From the NCBI GenBank assembly GCA_033032865.1, contig JAWHQI010000028.1:6219001-6283000 (forward strand): 64,000 nucleotides of DNA, given 5' to 3'. How positions within the stretch are numbered: position 1 is the stretch's first letter; each line of letters starts with the position of its first letter. Positions 54,086 to 64,000 of this stretch are shown in pieces. This DNA comes from Dactylorhiza incarnata (lineage: Eukaryota; Streptophyta; Magnoliopsida; Asparagales; Orchidaceae). A program made the position numbers and the translations under genes. The notes under the pieces are model-generated. The model had not been told where the DNA came from. It was given only the letters and a program-made list of their open reading frames with translations, and searched no databases.

Positions 54086-55770
54086 ATGGCTCCTCCTAAT
54101 ATCAACTCAGGTTTCGATGTTGATATGGACTCCTTCAGTGCAGCCTCTGATAATTTCAAGGCCATTCTTGGCTTGTTTCATATTGTTGGGTTGACAAAGC
54201 TGATTTCTACAAGGTGTAAGATCCTTGATGTTGAACTGACATAGTTGAAAGTCAATCTTCACATAAGAGATGATGGATCCCTCAATGGGAGAATTTCTAG
54301 GACTGACATAAATATTATAGAGGAAATGTTAAGACAAATATTTGGTCTTACAGCTGGTAGTGATCCAGATGAACTGATAGGGGAAGAGACCTGTAAGGCT
54401 TTACAGATCATGCAGTTCAGGAAGGAAAAACCCATAAACCTGATGAAAATGATGTGGCAGAAGAGTACAGATTTTTGACAGATATAGTGGGAAAGGTGTT
54501 GATATACAAGATATCAGCACATGATGTCATCCCCAAGCAGCAGTTGCAGATCATGGGTCCTAGTTCTTAATAAGAAGATAAATTGGGGGGAAATGCCTCC
54601 TGAAGTTGATAGGACATAAATATGCTCATAAAGAAAATGCCTATATGAGAATTATGATTCAGGTCCTCTTCCACCATTATCTAATGATGTGCAAGACAAA
54701 GGGAGTGCCCATTCCTCCTGGTAAGAGAATAAATATTTGGATCTTTTCAAAGTGGACCAGGCAGATTCTGAAGTCTGGTCAAGCTGCACCCTCTCCTCCT
54801 TCTTCTCCAGTTCCACAAGATAACACTGATCAAAACCTCCAGTCCATTCCATCTACTCCAGCTCTAGAACCTACACCTCAGATTCCTCTCCAACCACAAC
54901 AATAACCATCCATCATCATTTCTGCTGAAAATACTCCAGACAACCAGTCTACTCCCCTACCACAATCTCTCATTTCTCCAAAAGATAATCAATCACTATC
55001 ACCAATCCACCAAAATTTCCCAGAATTCAATGAGGATTCCACAACAGTCCCTCCAGTTATCCTATCCACGCCTCCTCTTGACACGCCTCTTGTTTCTACC
55101 TCTCATCCTACTCCTTCTTTTGATATTGAACAAATAATTTCAAAAGCAGTAGGACTGGCTACTGGAACATTTGTTGATATATTGTTGACTCAAGCCAGAA
55201 AGTTCAACAGGAAATACTCCCATATGGAGAGTGAATTGTAGGAATCAAAAGTGTCTCTCCTAGCTCTCAAAACATTTATGCCCTCCTCCATGGTGTCTAA
55301 AGAATTCTTAACATCCCTGATCAGCAAGGTTCAGAAGGGGGAGAATTTCCATGAGGAGGAAATGCTTGGTCAAGAAAAGGAGGGTCAGGAAAAGGACAAG
55401 ATGGTTGAAGTTTCTGATCATAATAATCTAAATAAGATTATTGTATTTCAAACAACAATTACAGATGTTCATGATGCCTCACATCTAGATGCACAAATCT
55501 AGGGAGGGCCTCTTGCAAATCCTCAGGATGAGCCTTTGGCAGAAATCCCTGCATTAATCTAGGGGGAGTTCCTAGAAGATGATCAGCTTATGGATGAAGT
55601 GTCATTGATTGCAAAGGAGGTTGCCCAGTTAGTTGAAAAGGAAGCACCAACTCAGGGGGAGTCTCTCAATGAAGATGACACTCACCAAGGAGCAAACAGG
55701 ACAGATGAAGAGGAGGATGGGCCTCTGGTGCTTTCCTTAAGAAAGGTGGTACCACTGGTCTTCTAAAGAA
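54086..55770 (+). pseudogene. second ORF of the outer element (plant retroelement protein, not pol)
   Basis: ATG at 54086, MAPPNINSGFDVDMDSFSAA, open to a TAG at 54242; the same kind of sequence continues in 54245-54478 (EEMLRQIFGLTAGSDPDELI) and 54480-54580 (DIVGKVLIYKISAHDVIPKQ). Then come a proline-rich part (APSPPSSPVPQDNTDQN, 54790-54900) and coil-forming, acidic pieces (55251-55770). It resembles proteins annotated as 'putative plant transposon protein' found beside gag in plant LTR elements; I do not know the function. The place before the 3' LTR is where SIRE-like elements carry an envelope-like ORF, but no signal peptide or membrane segment was seen. Confidence 0.6.
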
Positions 55771-56029
55771 AGAGGAAAACTCCTCCACGTGAATAGAATC
55801 AGTACAGGTATTCTGCAGATGAACAATTTCTATTATATCATCTCAGTAACAATACTTGGAGATATAGCAATGAGAGACAATATTATCAATTGCAAATTTG
55901 ACATGTTGATTTATGCATCTGTGCAATGATGTCTTTTATTTCTGTCTATTGTATATATGTCTGTACTGTGTTTGTATTCAACTGTATGTTTGAAATCACT
56001 TACATTATGTGTAAAATTTGTTAAAGATA
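55771..56029 (+). other. noncoding end of the outer element
   Basis: Between the second ORF and the purine tract. AT-rich, no feature. Confidence 0.5.
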
Positions 56030-56041
56030 AATAGGGGAGAT
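56030..56041 (+). other. polypurine tract of the outer element
   Basis: TAGGGGAGAT directly before the TGTTGGG start of the 3' LTR. Confidence 0.8.
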
Positions 56042-57650
56042 TGTTGGGAAAACCCCTTGTGATTTATCTAACAAATTATTTTAAAGTGATTTCATCATCT
56101 AGGTTGTATTACTCATATTTTATATTGAGGGTAATCTGGTCATTAGATGTCTTAGGATATCACATTCACTTATAGTGTCAAGACCAAGTTTAAGATAAGC
56201 ACAAATTTAGTTCAGTTAAAACTTGCATCGAATAAAAGTCGGCGCAACTCTGACTGAAAGGCGAAGTAACTTAGACTGCTTGTCGAAGTATCAAGTGAAG
56301 TCGACGCAACGTCGAAATGAACTCGACACAGAAGGAAGAGCATGTTGAATCCATCTTAGAAGTCGACGTAACTTCGACTTCAATTAAACGCAGAAGATAA
56401 AGTTCAAGTCCAAGTCTTCAATTCGATGAAAACATCGATCAGTACTCGATGCAACGTCGACATTTGAGTTCAGCCAGAGCTAAGAAGGAATTTGAAGCTG
56501 CTTCTATAAGAACTCAGAGGTGCATCAATATGAAGAATAATGAAGTCGATGCATCATCGAATACAGACAGAAATAGTATGTATTCTACTGTCCTTTCTGA
56601 TCCTTCTCTAATGTTTTTCAAAGATGAAAATTTGTATTGTAACGGCTCGATTATTGCCAAGAATGGAATAGAGTATTTCAGAGGTACAAAAAAAATATTC
56701 TTGTAAGTTATTCAAATCAGATGGACGAGCCGGGAAACATAAATAGAAGGAAATACTAAATGTACAATGGTTATTCCTTAAAAGGACATAACAGAAGTGG
56801 AAAGAAAAAAATAGTATTCGACAAAGAATAAGCATTCAGAAGAAGGAAGAACAAAACTATTCATATGATTCTGGATTCTTCTTCTTCCTCAAGCTCTCTA
56901 AGACAAAATTAGAAGAACTTCTCTGTACAGATAGAAGGCTGTTGCTGCTTCTTCTCCTTGTCATCATACAGCAACAAGCAAAACAAGTGTACAAAAATCA
57001 CAAGGATCAAAAGATCATAACTCTTGCATTCACTATTATCACAAGCAAGGGTTCATCTTATACAGATCCTGAAGAAGATCAAAAGCTCACAACTGCTGAA
57101 GGATATATACAGCAGAATCAAATTCTTCTTCTTCTTCTTCTTTCATTTGTTCTCATATTGTAACTAACAAATAGTTTTAAGAATCCCTCTTCAAAGGATT
57201 CAGTGGTTCTAAGAGTCTCCTTAGCAAAATATTCAGTGGTTCTAAGAGTCTCCTTAGTAAAAGACTTAGTGGTTCTAAGAGTCTCCTTAGCAAAAGACTC
57301 AGTGGTTCTAAGAGTCTCTTTATCAAAAAACTCAGGGCTGGTTCTGAGAGTCTCCTTACCAAAAGAGTCAGACACTGTTAGTGCAATCTTACCAAGGTGG
57401 TAGAAGAGTGGAGTACCCACATTTTTGGGAACCACTATAAAATTTCCGTGTCTTCTGTATTGCTTTTCTGTGATGTCCCTTTTACTGATTACTGTTTTCT
57501 ATTCTACTTTATTCTGAATTGGTATTACTGAATGCATAGTTATTAGAGTAGTTTATTGTGTGTGCACATTTAGTGTAAAGAATTTGTTAAAATCTCTATT
57601 CACCCCCCCCCCCCTCTAGAGAATACTCAGAGGCACACTATGCACTTTCA
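56042..57650 (+). repeat. 3' LTR of the outer element, 1609 bp
   Basis: Matches 37075-38769 with many substitutions. The 33-base repeat is present (57190-57350), but the second GCACTGTTAGTGCAATCCTA-type segment of the 5' LTR is missing, which explains most of the length difference. Contains a C run at 57603-57614. Confidence 0.93.
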
Positions 57651-57655
57651 AGATA

Positions 57656-59510
57656 CACTAATACTTGGAATCATAGTTGGTCTGCAAATAGCCAAAAGGG
57701 CTTTAGTGATTTAGACCCCACTTGGTCATCGTACATAGACCCCACATCTTTGGATCATCATGGACATCATTGTGTGTTTTGTATAACAACTCATCCTGGG
57801 TCAACACATAAGTATAGGATTGGGGTGCGTTTAGTAAAACACTCGATAAGGAGTTGAATTAAGGATATGTGAAGGGCATATATATATATGGTGATATATT
57901 AAAGGAGCAAGGTATAATGGACATCTGAATTATGATTCTTAAGTGTAAAAGTGATTGACGAGTGGAGCAGCACTCGGTCACTAAAGGAAGGGGTCGTGTC
58001 AGTGTTCAAAAGAACATCAACACTTCCATGGTTAAGTCTTAATCCACCTTAGGTAACTAGAGTAACCGGAGAAGAGTGGGTATTTAACAATGGGTAGTTA
58101 CCAAAAAGATTAAATATGTTGGAAAGGAGGATTTGGGCTTCAGCCCATTGTATTCCCTAGTATCGCTACGAGCCCTTCACCGCGTAGCCCTCGGGAAGTC
58201 CAAGATTCACCCTAAACTTCTAAGTATAACTAAACGATAGACAAGAGTAGTTTAAGTAGGAGAACTTGGTAAGGTAAACCTCGTCCCAAAATATGGGATG
58301 GAATGGTACAAGGACTTGTTGGTCCAGCAAGTTGAAGGCTCAGGAAGTTATGATATCATGACAGGTTAGTCCTGCGAGTGGTAGGCTTGATATTATCTAA
58401 GGAGAACTAGATTGTTGGGTGAGATGGAGGCTCGGGGAAATGCAATTAAGAGGTGTTACTTACCAGATAGTACGCGGATACCCTGTGTGTTCTTAGGGAC
58501 GTATATAAGGTCTAGGTCGGGAGGTGTTGATATGAGCCTAGAAGTGGACATGCTAAATCCACTGCCCATGTTTGCCTCAATGAGGTACCTGAGTTGACAC
58601 GCTCAAATAGAGGGAACTTACTAGGTCTGTACATACAGAGTCGCCTGTGTGAGTTGTATCATTGCATAAGCATAACATATCATAACATCATTACATAAAC
58701 AACACCTCATCATATAAATTAGTATGAGCTCTTTTATACGATAAGTTTACCTTAGTGTCAGATCCCTTAACTTATAAGTTTGTATGGGCATTCATATAGG
58801 TTAATGGTACTTTTGTAGCTGCTACTACCTTATTTAAATTGTTACTGTGGTTATTGTTTGTCATTTCTTTACTTACTTCTCTTACACTGCTTAATATAGT
58901 ATAAATGCTAGAATAGGCCCCTCCACTGTCTATGTTTATATACAACTGCTAGTTAGAGCAATGTCACATGCTTGTCATTCTGATTTAATGTCCCTTTCTC
59001 TCCATCCTTTCGCTCGGTGCCTAGGAGTCATGGGGGAGGGGTGGATGAATCTGCTTAGTCTTTTTGACTAACGGCTGGATGTGGCATAACAACCAGGAAC
59101 GCCTGAATATAAAGCAGCAGCAGATCACAGTGATGGAGCATGAGGGACCACTACAGTGCACCTCGGCACTACCATGGGTTGGTGTGAGTGTGTAGGGATT
59201 TATAGTTGCTTCTGTGAGTGTCATGTAGTGAGGATATTGATGTACTGGGCTTAAGTCCTTTTAGTATTATTTGTCATGCGCTATTTTGTATCTCATCTTG
59301 TAGATAGCTCTTTAAATTTGATATATGTACAATGTGTGATGTGGACTTGAAATATTCATACTTTTATTCTTATGAATTATTGTTTGGCCTAGAAGAAAAG
59401 AATGGCCGGTAGAATCGACGTCTTGTGGTGGCGACCTTCCTGTGAGTGGGTGTCACCATGTGGCGACGGTTCTGGGCATAAGACCCCGGATATCAAAAGC
59501 AACAAAAGGG
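57656..59510. other. older repeat DNA, probable gypsy LTR part
   Basis: Continuous with 35880-37074 across the outer element. Contains GTCCTGCGAGTGGTAGGCTT and GTGTCACCATGTGGCGACGG, phrases of a kind seen in long gypsy LTRs. No ORF with recognisable content. Confidence 0.4.
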
Positions 59511-61660
59511 TCATACAGATAAACTACATTTGTAGCACACACACTAATACCTGAAGTTGAATAAATAAAATGAAACTATGTTTTTATTGCTATTTTTGTA
59601 AATTTAATCACCTCTTATACTTGAATTAATGAAAATGTAGTAAATTGACCAAGAAAGCTATAGAAGATTATGTTTGTTATTTATGTCTAGATTCTCATGA
59701 ATACCAAAACTTATTACTTCATATATTTGAAACTATTGTTTAAGGAATGTGGTTTGATATAAGGAAATGATTTAGGCCACCTTTGAAAATTAATTTGTGC
59801 TCTTGATCCTAATTTAAAAATTACTACCACTGGTACCCCCATTTGAGCTTAAAATTTACCTTTTTTTCTTTGGAAAACACATAAAATTTCACAAGGCAAA
59901 GAATACTGTATCCTATGTATCACAACTAAGAAGATCTTATGTTCAACATTTAGAAGTAAATGGATGGGAAAAATATATTATATCTTAGAGAAAAGAAATT
60001 TTTTATGATTCACTTATATGTGGGGAACCTGGCTTTGATTCCAACTTTCATGACCCATTTAATAACAACTATCATAGTGCGTTACGGGCGGGTCGTGATG
60101 TCACCGGCATGGGCGAAGAGAATTCCATGTCTGATAGGTATGGACTAAAATTATAATGTTAGTTTTAGAATAATTGATTTGAGGAAAACTAGTTTGCTTT
60201 TATTGGGAAGGTTTGGTGTTAAAATTGATGCACATGCACTTTAATAAAATATAATGCCACACACAGTACTTGCAAAAAAAATGTAAATGCAACAAACCAC
60301 AGAAATGAACATGCCATTAACATCAAATTGCAATACATCTGAAAATAGCCTAGCAGTTGTCCGTGACTCAAAAGAAAGTAACTGAACGTAACCATTACAT
60401 CATAAAGAATCCAACAGTACAAGAAATCAAATACATAGAACCTGGCACAACAACAAACAAAAAACAAGTAAACCTCCAGGAACACAGGAACTTGACGTAG
60501 CTCGTGCTCAGGTGGCAAGTCACGCAGTCACGAAGGCTAAGGAAAATTCCAAACAAGAGGAAAAATGTCTCAGAACATAGAAAATAATAGTAAACAATTT
60601 ATAAATTTAAGTACGTGCGGAAGAAGTTAGAAATTCTAAAGTATCAATTAATCCTGAAGCAAGCTAGTGAAACAGGCAAGTAACTGAAACAAGCAGAACT
60701 ATCTGAAATTTATTAGCCTACTCTGGAGTATAACATAAACATTCTTGCAACGACATAAGTTGTAATCATTGAAATGCGTAGGTGTTTACAGTGGGTGCAC
60801 ATGGTTCACACTCAAGTTTAAGTGTAAGTCTTATTAGAATAAGAGTATTTCCTACTTATCGTGGCCATGCAAACAATTAATGTGATGCACCATCTAAACC
60901 CTAGCATCCCAGATTTGCTAATGACACTCGGGACCTAAGTGATTCATGATTTTTCTATAGGGACTTCTAACATAATTTGACATGCTTATGAGCAATGATT
61001 TTTGCGTTGACATATGCAGTTAATAACTTAGATACAGATATAAGGAATTTAAATTTGTAGTTTGCAAGCGAGTGGGAATTCTCCACTTGCCTTAAGGTGA
61101 TGCTGAAACTACCGGCGACAGCTAAGAGGCGTAAGCAGAAACAAGGGCCCTATTGAACCTGTTCAGGAATAATCACAGACGATACTTGATATTTGAAAAG
61201 ACAAAAAACCATACGCTAGTACATGCAATTCACTTCACAAGGCCTAAACAAGATGGGTTATAGCAAATTTACCTCCCTCAAGAGTGAGGGGAGAGGAGTT
61301 ACCACGAAGGATTGGGAACTTGGCGGTGCCCGGGTGATGAAAACCCTAAATCGGAGAGTGTTTTGGAGAGGTTCCACCACTAGATCCGACGAACGGCACC
61401 AGAAACACAAACAAATTCGGGATTAGATGATTATTCGACGAAAATATGTTGGATCGACGTAATCACATCATTTGGGGCGCAAAAATTACCAAATAATTCC
61501 AATAAAAATCTGGATAAATGAGCAAAGAGGAGATCCTTACCCAAAGGAGCAAAATCTGAGCTCAAGGAGGAGGGGGAGGAAACCCTAGTTATATTTACAC
61601 AAAATCCATTGCTATTATATTATACCCTTTTTTGTTTAAAAAATGTTGGTTGTAACAATC
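59511..61660. other. region without recognised gene
   Basis: AT-rich with small frames only. At 61640-61700 the minus strand shows AAGTAGGGCAGAT followed by TGTTACAACCAACA, like a purine tract and LTR start of a gypsy element reading left, so part of this stretch may be its LTR. Confidence 0.35.
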
Positions 61661-61845
61661 TGCCCTACTTAGGAAGTTTCGTCGCGAAACTTTCTGAGGA
61701 TTTCCTGAATGGGGCCTTTTATGGCAAAGTTTCAGATGTCATTCATTCCAACAAGGTTTGCAAACCAAGATACAGAAACTAACTCTGAATATACGGAAAA
61801 ATGTGGGTTGTTACATTCTTCCCCACTTGAGGTCCCTTACGAGAT

Positions 61846-62068
61846 CTTCGTGCCCGGTCATCTGCGCCTTTCTAGTAGGGGAATTCCAAAGTGTCTGATC
61901 TTGCGAGGTGAATTGCAAGTCTCCGCCGACCTCATAGTTCTGAAAATGACCGAGTTCGATGTAATCTTGGGCATGAACTGGTTGGTTGCGTATAAATCAA
62001 AGTTGCACTGTGTGGCGAAGAGGGTTAATCTCAGCATCGATGGCAAGGACTTCAACATTCACATTTAG
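61846..62068 (+). pseudogene. Ty3/gypsy protease C-part
   Basis: Reads VPYEIFVPGHLRLSSRGIPK and then LIVLKMTEFDVILGMNWLVA, the conserved end of the plant gypsy retropepsin (the FDVILGMDWL block). The part with the catalytic aspartate is missing; the sequence joins at about 61845 to unrelated LTR-like DNA. Followed by reverse transcriptase after a stop at 62068. Confidence 0.85.
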
Positions 62069-62098
62069 ACCCGCAGCCACCTGAAGGTAATTTCTGCT

Positions 62099-63530
62099 AT
62101 GCACGCCACTCGCCTTCTCACTCAAGGATGTTCTGTTTGTTTTGCATTTGCTTCGCTTTCAGATGTTGCCACTCCTCAACTCGAGTCTATCCCGATTGCT
62201 TTTGAGTTTCCTAACGTGTTCCCCGCCAAATTTCTTGGGATGCCTCCTGATCGAGATGTAGAATTCTCTATTGATATAGAGCCTGGGACGCGCACCATAT
62301 CTAAGGCTCTGTATCGTATGGCCCCGCGTGAACTTGAGGGACTTAGATCGCAGTTGGATGAACTGCTTGAGCGTAGATACATTCGTCCTAGCACTTCACC
62401 TTAGGAAGCCCCCATCCTCTTCGTGAATAAGAAGGATGGTTCCATGAGGCTGTGCATCGATTACCGGGATCTGAATAAGGTTACAATCAAGAATAAGTAT
62501 CCCCTTCCGTGCGTGGATGATCTATTTGATCAGCTCAAGGGTAGTACCGTCTTTTCCAAGATAGATCTCAGATCAGGTTACGACCAGCTGAAGATCAAAG
62601 AATCTGACATTCACGGGACCACCTTCCGGACTCAGTATTGGCATTTTGAATTCTTAGTTATGTCATTTGGTTTAACTAATGCTCCTTCTTCTTGTATGGA
62701 TATGATGAACCGTGTCTTCCATGAATATCTAGATAAGTTCATCATCGTGTTCATTGATGACATGTTGGTCTATTCCAAGACTTGTGAGGAGCATGATGCT
62801 CATCTTAGACTCACTCTCTCCACCCTTCGTCAGCATCAACTTTATGCCAAGTCGGCGAAATGTGAGTTCTGGCTAGATCATGTTGCCTTCTTAGGCCATG
62901 TTATTTCAGGAGATGGACTTTCTGTTGATCCTGCCAAGATTTCTGCAATTTTGGATTGGAAGCGACCTTCTACCCCTACTGAAATTCGCAGTTTTCTTGG
63001 ATTGGCTGGTTACAATCAGCGTTTCGTCAAGGGTTTTTCCTCTCTTGTTGCTCCGCTGACAAAGCTAACTCAAAAGCATGCTATATTCGAGTGGTCAGAT
63101 CAGTGTGAGCTGACCTTCTTAGAACTGAAGCAACGTCTGTGTTCGGCGCCAATTCTAGCCCTTCCTTCAGAGGGGACAGATTTTTCAGTTTATACTGATG
63201 CTTCCGGAGTTGGTTTGGGTTGTGTCTTGATGCAGGATGACCGTGTTATCACTTATGGGTCAAGACAGTTGAAGACTCACGAGCGCAACTACCCCACCCA
63301 TGATCTAGAGTTCGTTGCAGTGGTGTTTGTATTAAAGCTTTGGCGATATTATCTCTATGGTGTGAGGTGCCACTTCTTCACTGACCATCAGAGCTTGAGG
63401 TATATCTTTGATCAGAAGGATCTCAATCTTCGTTAGAGGTGGTGGATCGAATTTGTAGTAGACTATGATTTGGAGCTTACTTATGTTCCCAGCAAGGCCA
63501 ATATGGTAGCTAATGTTGAGTCGTTATGTT
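62099..63530 (+). pseudogene. Ty3/gypsy reverse transcriptase and RNase H
   Basis: The front (62099-62402) has FPNVFPAKFLGMPPDRDVEF and LDELLERRYIRPSTSP, then a TAG at 62402-62404. The 337-codon part from 62423 has [40 protein letters not shown] and the catalytic box [14 protein letters not shown] (about 62742-62783), FIDD being a usual gypsy form. RNase H follows with [18 protein letters not shown] and [23 protein letters not shown] at 63434-63436 ends the frame; the next residues, WWIEFVVDYDLELTYVPSKA, are still the same domain. Only these two stops separate it from an open frame, so it is younger than most copies here. Confidence 0.94.
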
Positions 63531-63689
63531 TCCGCTCCTTGTGCACCCATGTCAGCTACTCTTGCAGCTCTGATTGGTGACCTCAAGCGGATGGGCATAT
63601 CCATCTCACCAGAAGGTCAAGGTCAGATTTTTGGTCCATCATGGGTGGAGCAGGTGAAATATTTGCAGCCTTCCGACCCCGTTCTCTAG

Positions 63690-64000
63690 TGCATTCGCTG
63701 AAGGGTTGAACTTGAGTCTCTTCCAGATTTCTCTATCTCTGATGATGTTTTGCATTTCCGAGGCCGTCTTTACATCCCCTATGGTCCTGAAGTACTTGAT
63801 GTTATATATCGTGAAGATCATGAATCCAGCACATCTGGCCATCTGGGCAACAATAAGATGTATCAGGACTTGAAGCATATTGCTTGGTGGTCTGGTATGA
63901 AGAATTATATAGCTCAATTTGTTTCCCGATGTTTGACGTGCCAAAAGGTGAAAGCTCAACGTCAGCGTCCTGGTGGTCTTTTGCAGCCTCTGCCCATCCC
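63690..64000 (+). pseudogene. Ty3/gypsy integrase, zinc-binding domain, runs off window
   Basis: DVLHFRGRLYIPYGPEVLDV precedes the H2C2 domain: histidines in EDHESSTSGHLGNNKMY and cysteines in CLTCQKVKAQRQRPGGLL. This is the integrase N-terminal zinc finger, followed by the start of the linker to the catalytic core. The core and any chromodomain lie beyond base 64000. Order reverse transcriptase then integrase confirms gypsy. Confidence 0.9.

Larger units (their letters stand above)
37075..57650 (+). mobile_element. outer copia-type LTR element without pol, split by a nested element
   Basis: LTRs at 37075-38769 and 56042-57650 start TGTTGGGAAAA and end CACTTTCA; the target duplication AGATA lies at 37070-37074 and 57651-57655. 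The primer site and purine tract are in place. Gag is on the left (38880-40280) and another ORF on the right (54086-55770). Between them is the inner copia element, and no protease, integrase, reverse transcriptase or RNase H of the outer element is seen on either side of it. Without the insertion it is about 8 kb. Confidence 0.93.

Noticed and set aside
54086..55770. Viral envelope gene of a plant retrovirus-like element
   Set aside because: Position is suggestive, but no signal peptide, transmembrane segment or furin-like site was seen; the sequence looks like a soluble plant retroelement protein.
60219..60518. Hydrophobic 99-codon ORF on the minus strand, membrane-protein-like
   Set aside because: Rich in Phe/Leu/Cys only because of T-rich composition; no start context, no neighbours, no family resemblance.
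1..64000. Integrated pararetrovirus or other plant virus sequence
   Set aside because: No movement or coat protein motifs; every reverse transcriptase here is ordered and flanked as in copia, gypsy or LINE elements.

Overview
The window is nuclear DNA of a flowering plant, almost all of it a stack of transposable elements. The grounds are plant Ty1/copia and Ty3/gypsy gag-pol relics, a Tat-type gag with an antisense gene, a Mutator-like transposase of the FAR1/SWIM type, an Au-like SINE, TTTAGGG-like repeats, GT-AG introns and AT-rich microsatellites. Nothing prokaryotic, no CRISPR and no RNA gene was seen. The species cannot be told from the sequence. The only host-gene sequence is a set of three C-terminal exons (4854-8212) that I read as nuclear cap-binding protein CBP80/ABH1.

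Layout. 1-4320: 3' part of a decayed plus-strand copia element ending in a 50-base G run and its 3' LTR. 4447-9150: CBP80-like exons, with the large intron 5226-8104 holding an LTR-like fragment, a 40-base C run, a foldback MITE and degenerate telomere-like repeats; a further MITE lies downstream. 9330-17095: an array of four Helitron-like units split by a minus-strand copia element (10060-15736) with 175-bp LTRs. 17110-22182: a second foldback element, a truncated SINE with a 16-bp target duplication, and a decayed Mutator-like element encoding a transposase-OTU fusion, itself split by a solo LTR (21236-22135).

22626-32308: a Ty3/Tat-type element with both LTRs and a CATAC target duplication. 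It has one long intact gag-protease ORF, no reverse transcriptase or integrase, a 106-bp tandem array, and a three-exon gene on the opposite strand. 33223-35640: an inverted-repeat element containing a second 1.1-kb TA-flanked element built from a 20-22 bp CG-rich array, next to a LINE reverse-transcriptase remnant. 37070-57655: a three-level nest. A plus-strand copia element without pol (TSD AGATA) is interrupted by a minus-strand copia element (41049-53668), whose 5' LTR is interrupted by a 3.6-kb gypsy-type solo LTR (TSD GCCAC). 57656-61840: older repeat DNA. 61840-64000: protease, reverse transcriptase, RNase H and integrase of a gypsy element running off the window.

These parts do not form a pathway; they record successive insertions. 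The order can be read from what interrupts what. The better leads are the transposase-OTU Mutator element and its apparent MITE partner, the pol-less LTR elements carrying gag plus another ORF, and the phased antisense gene in the Tat element. Boundaries supported by target duplications are firm. Family names come from reading motifs, not from a search.
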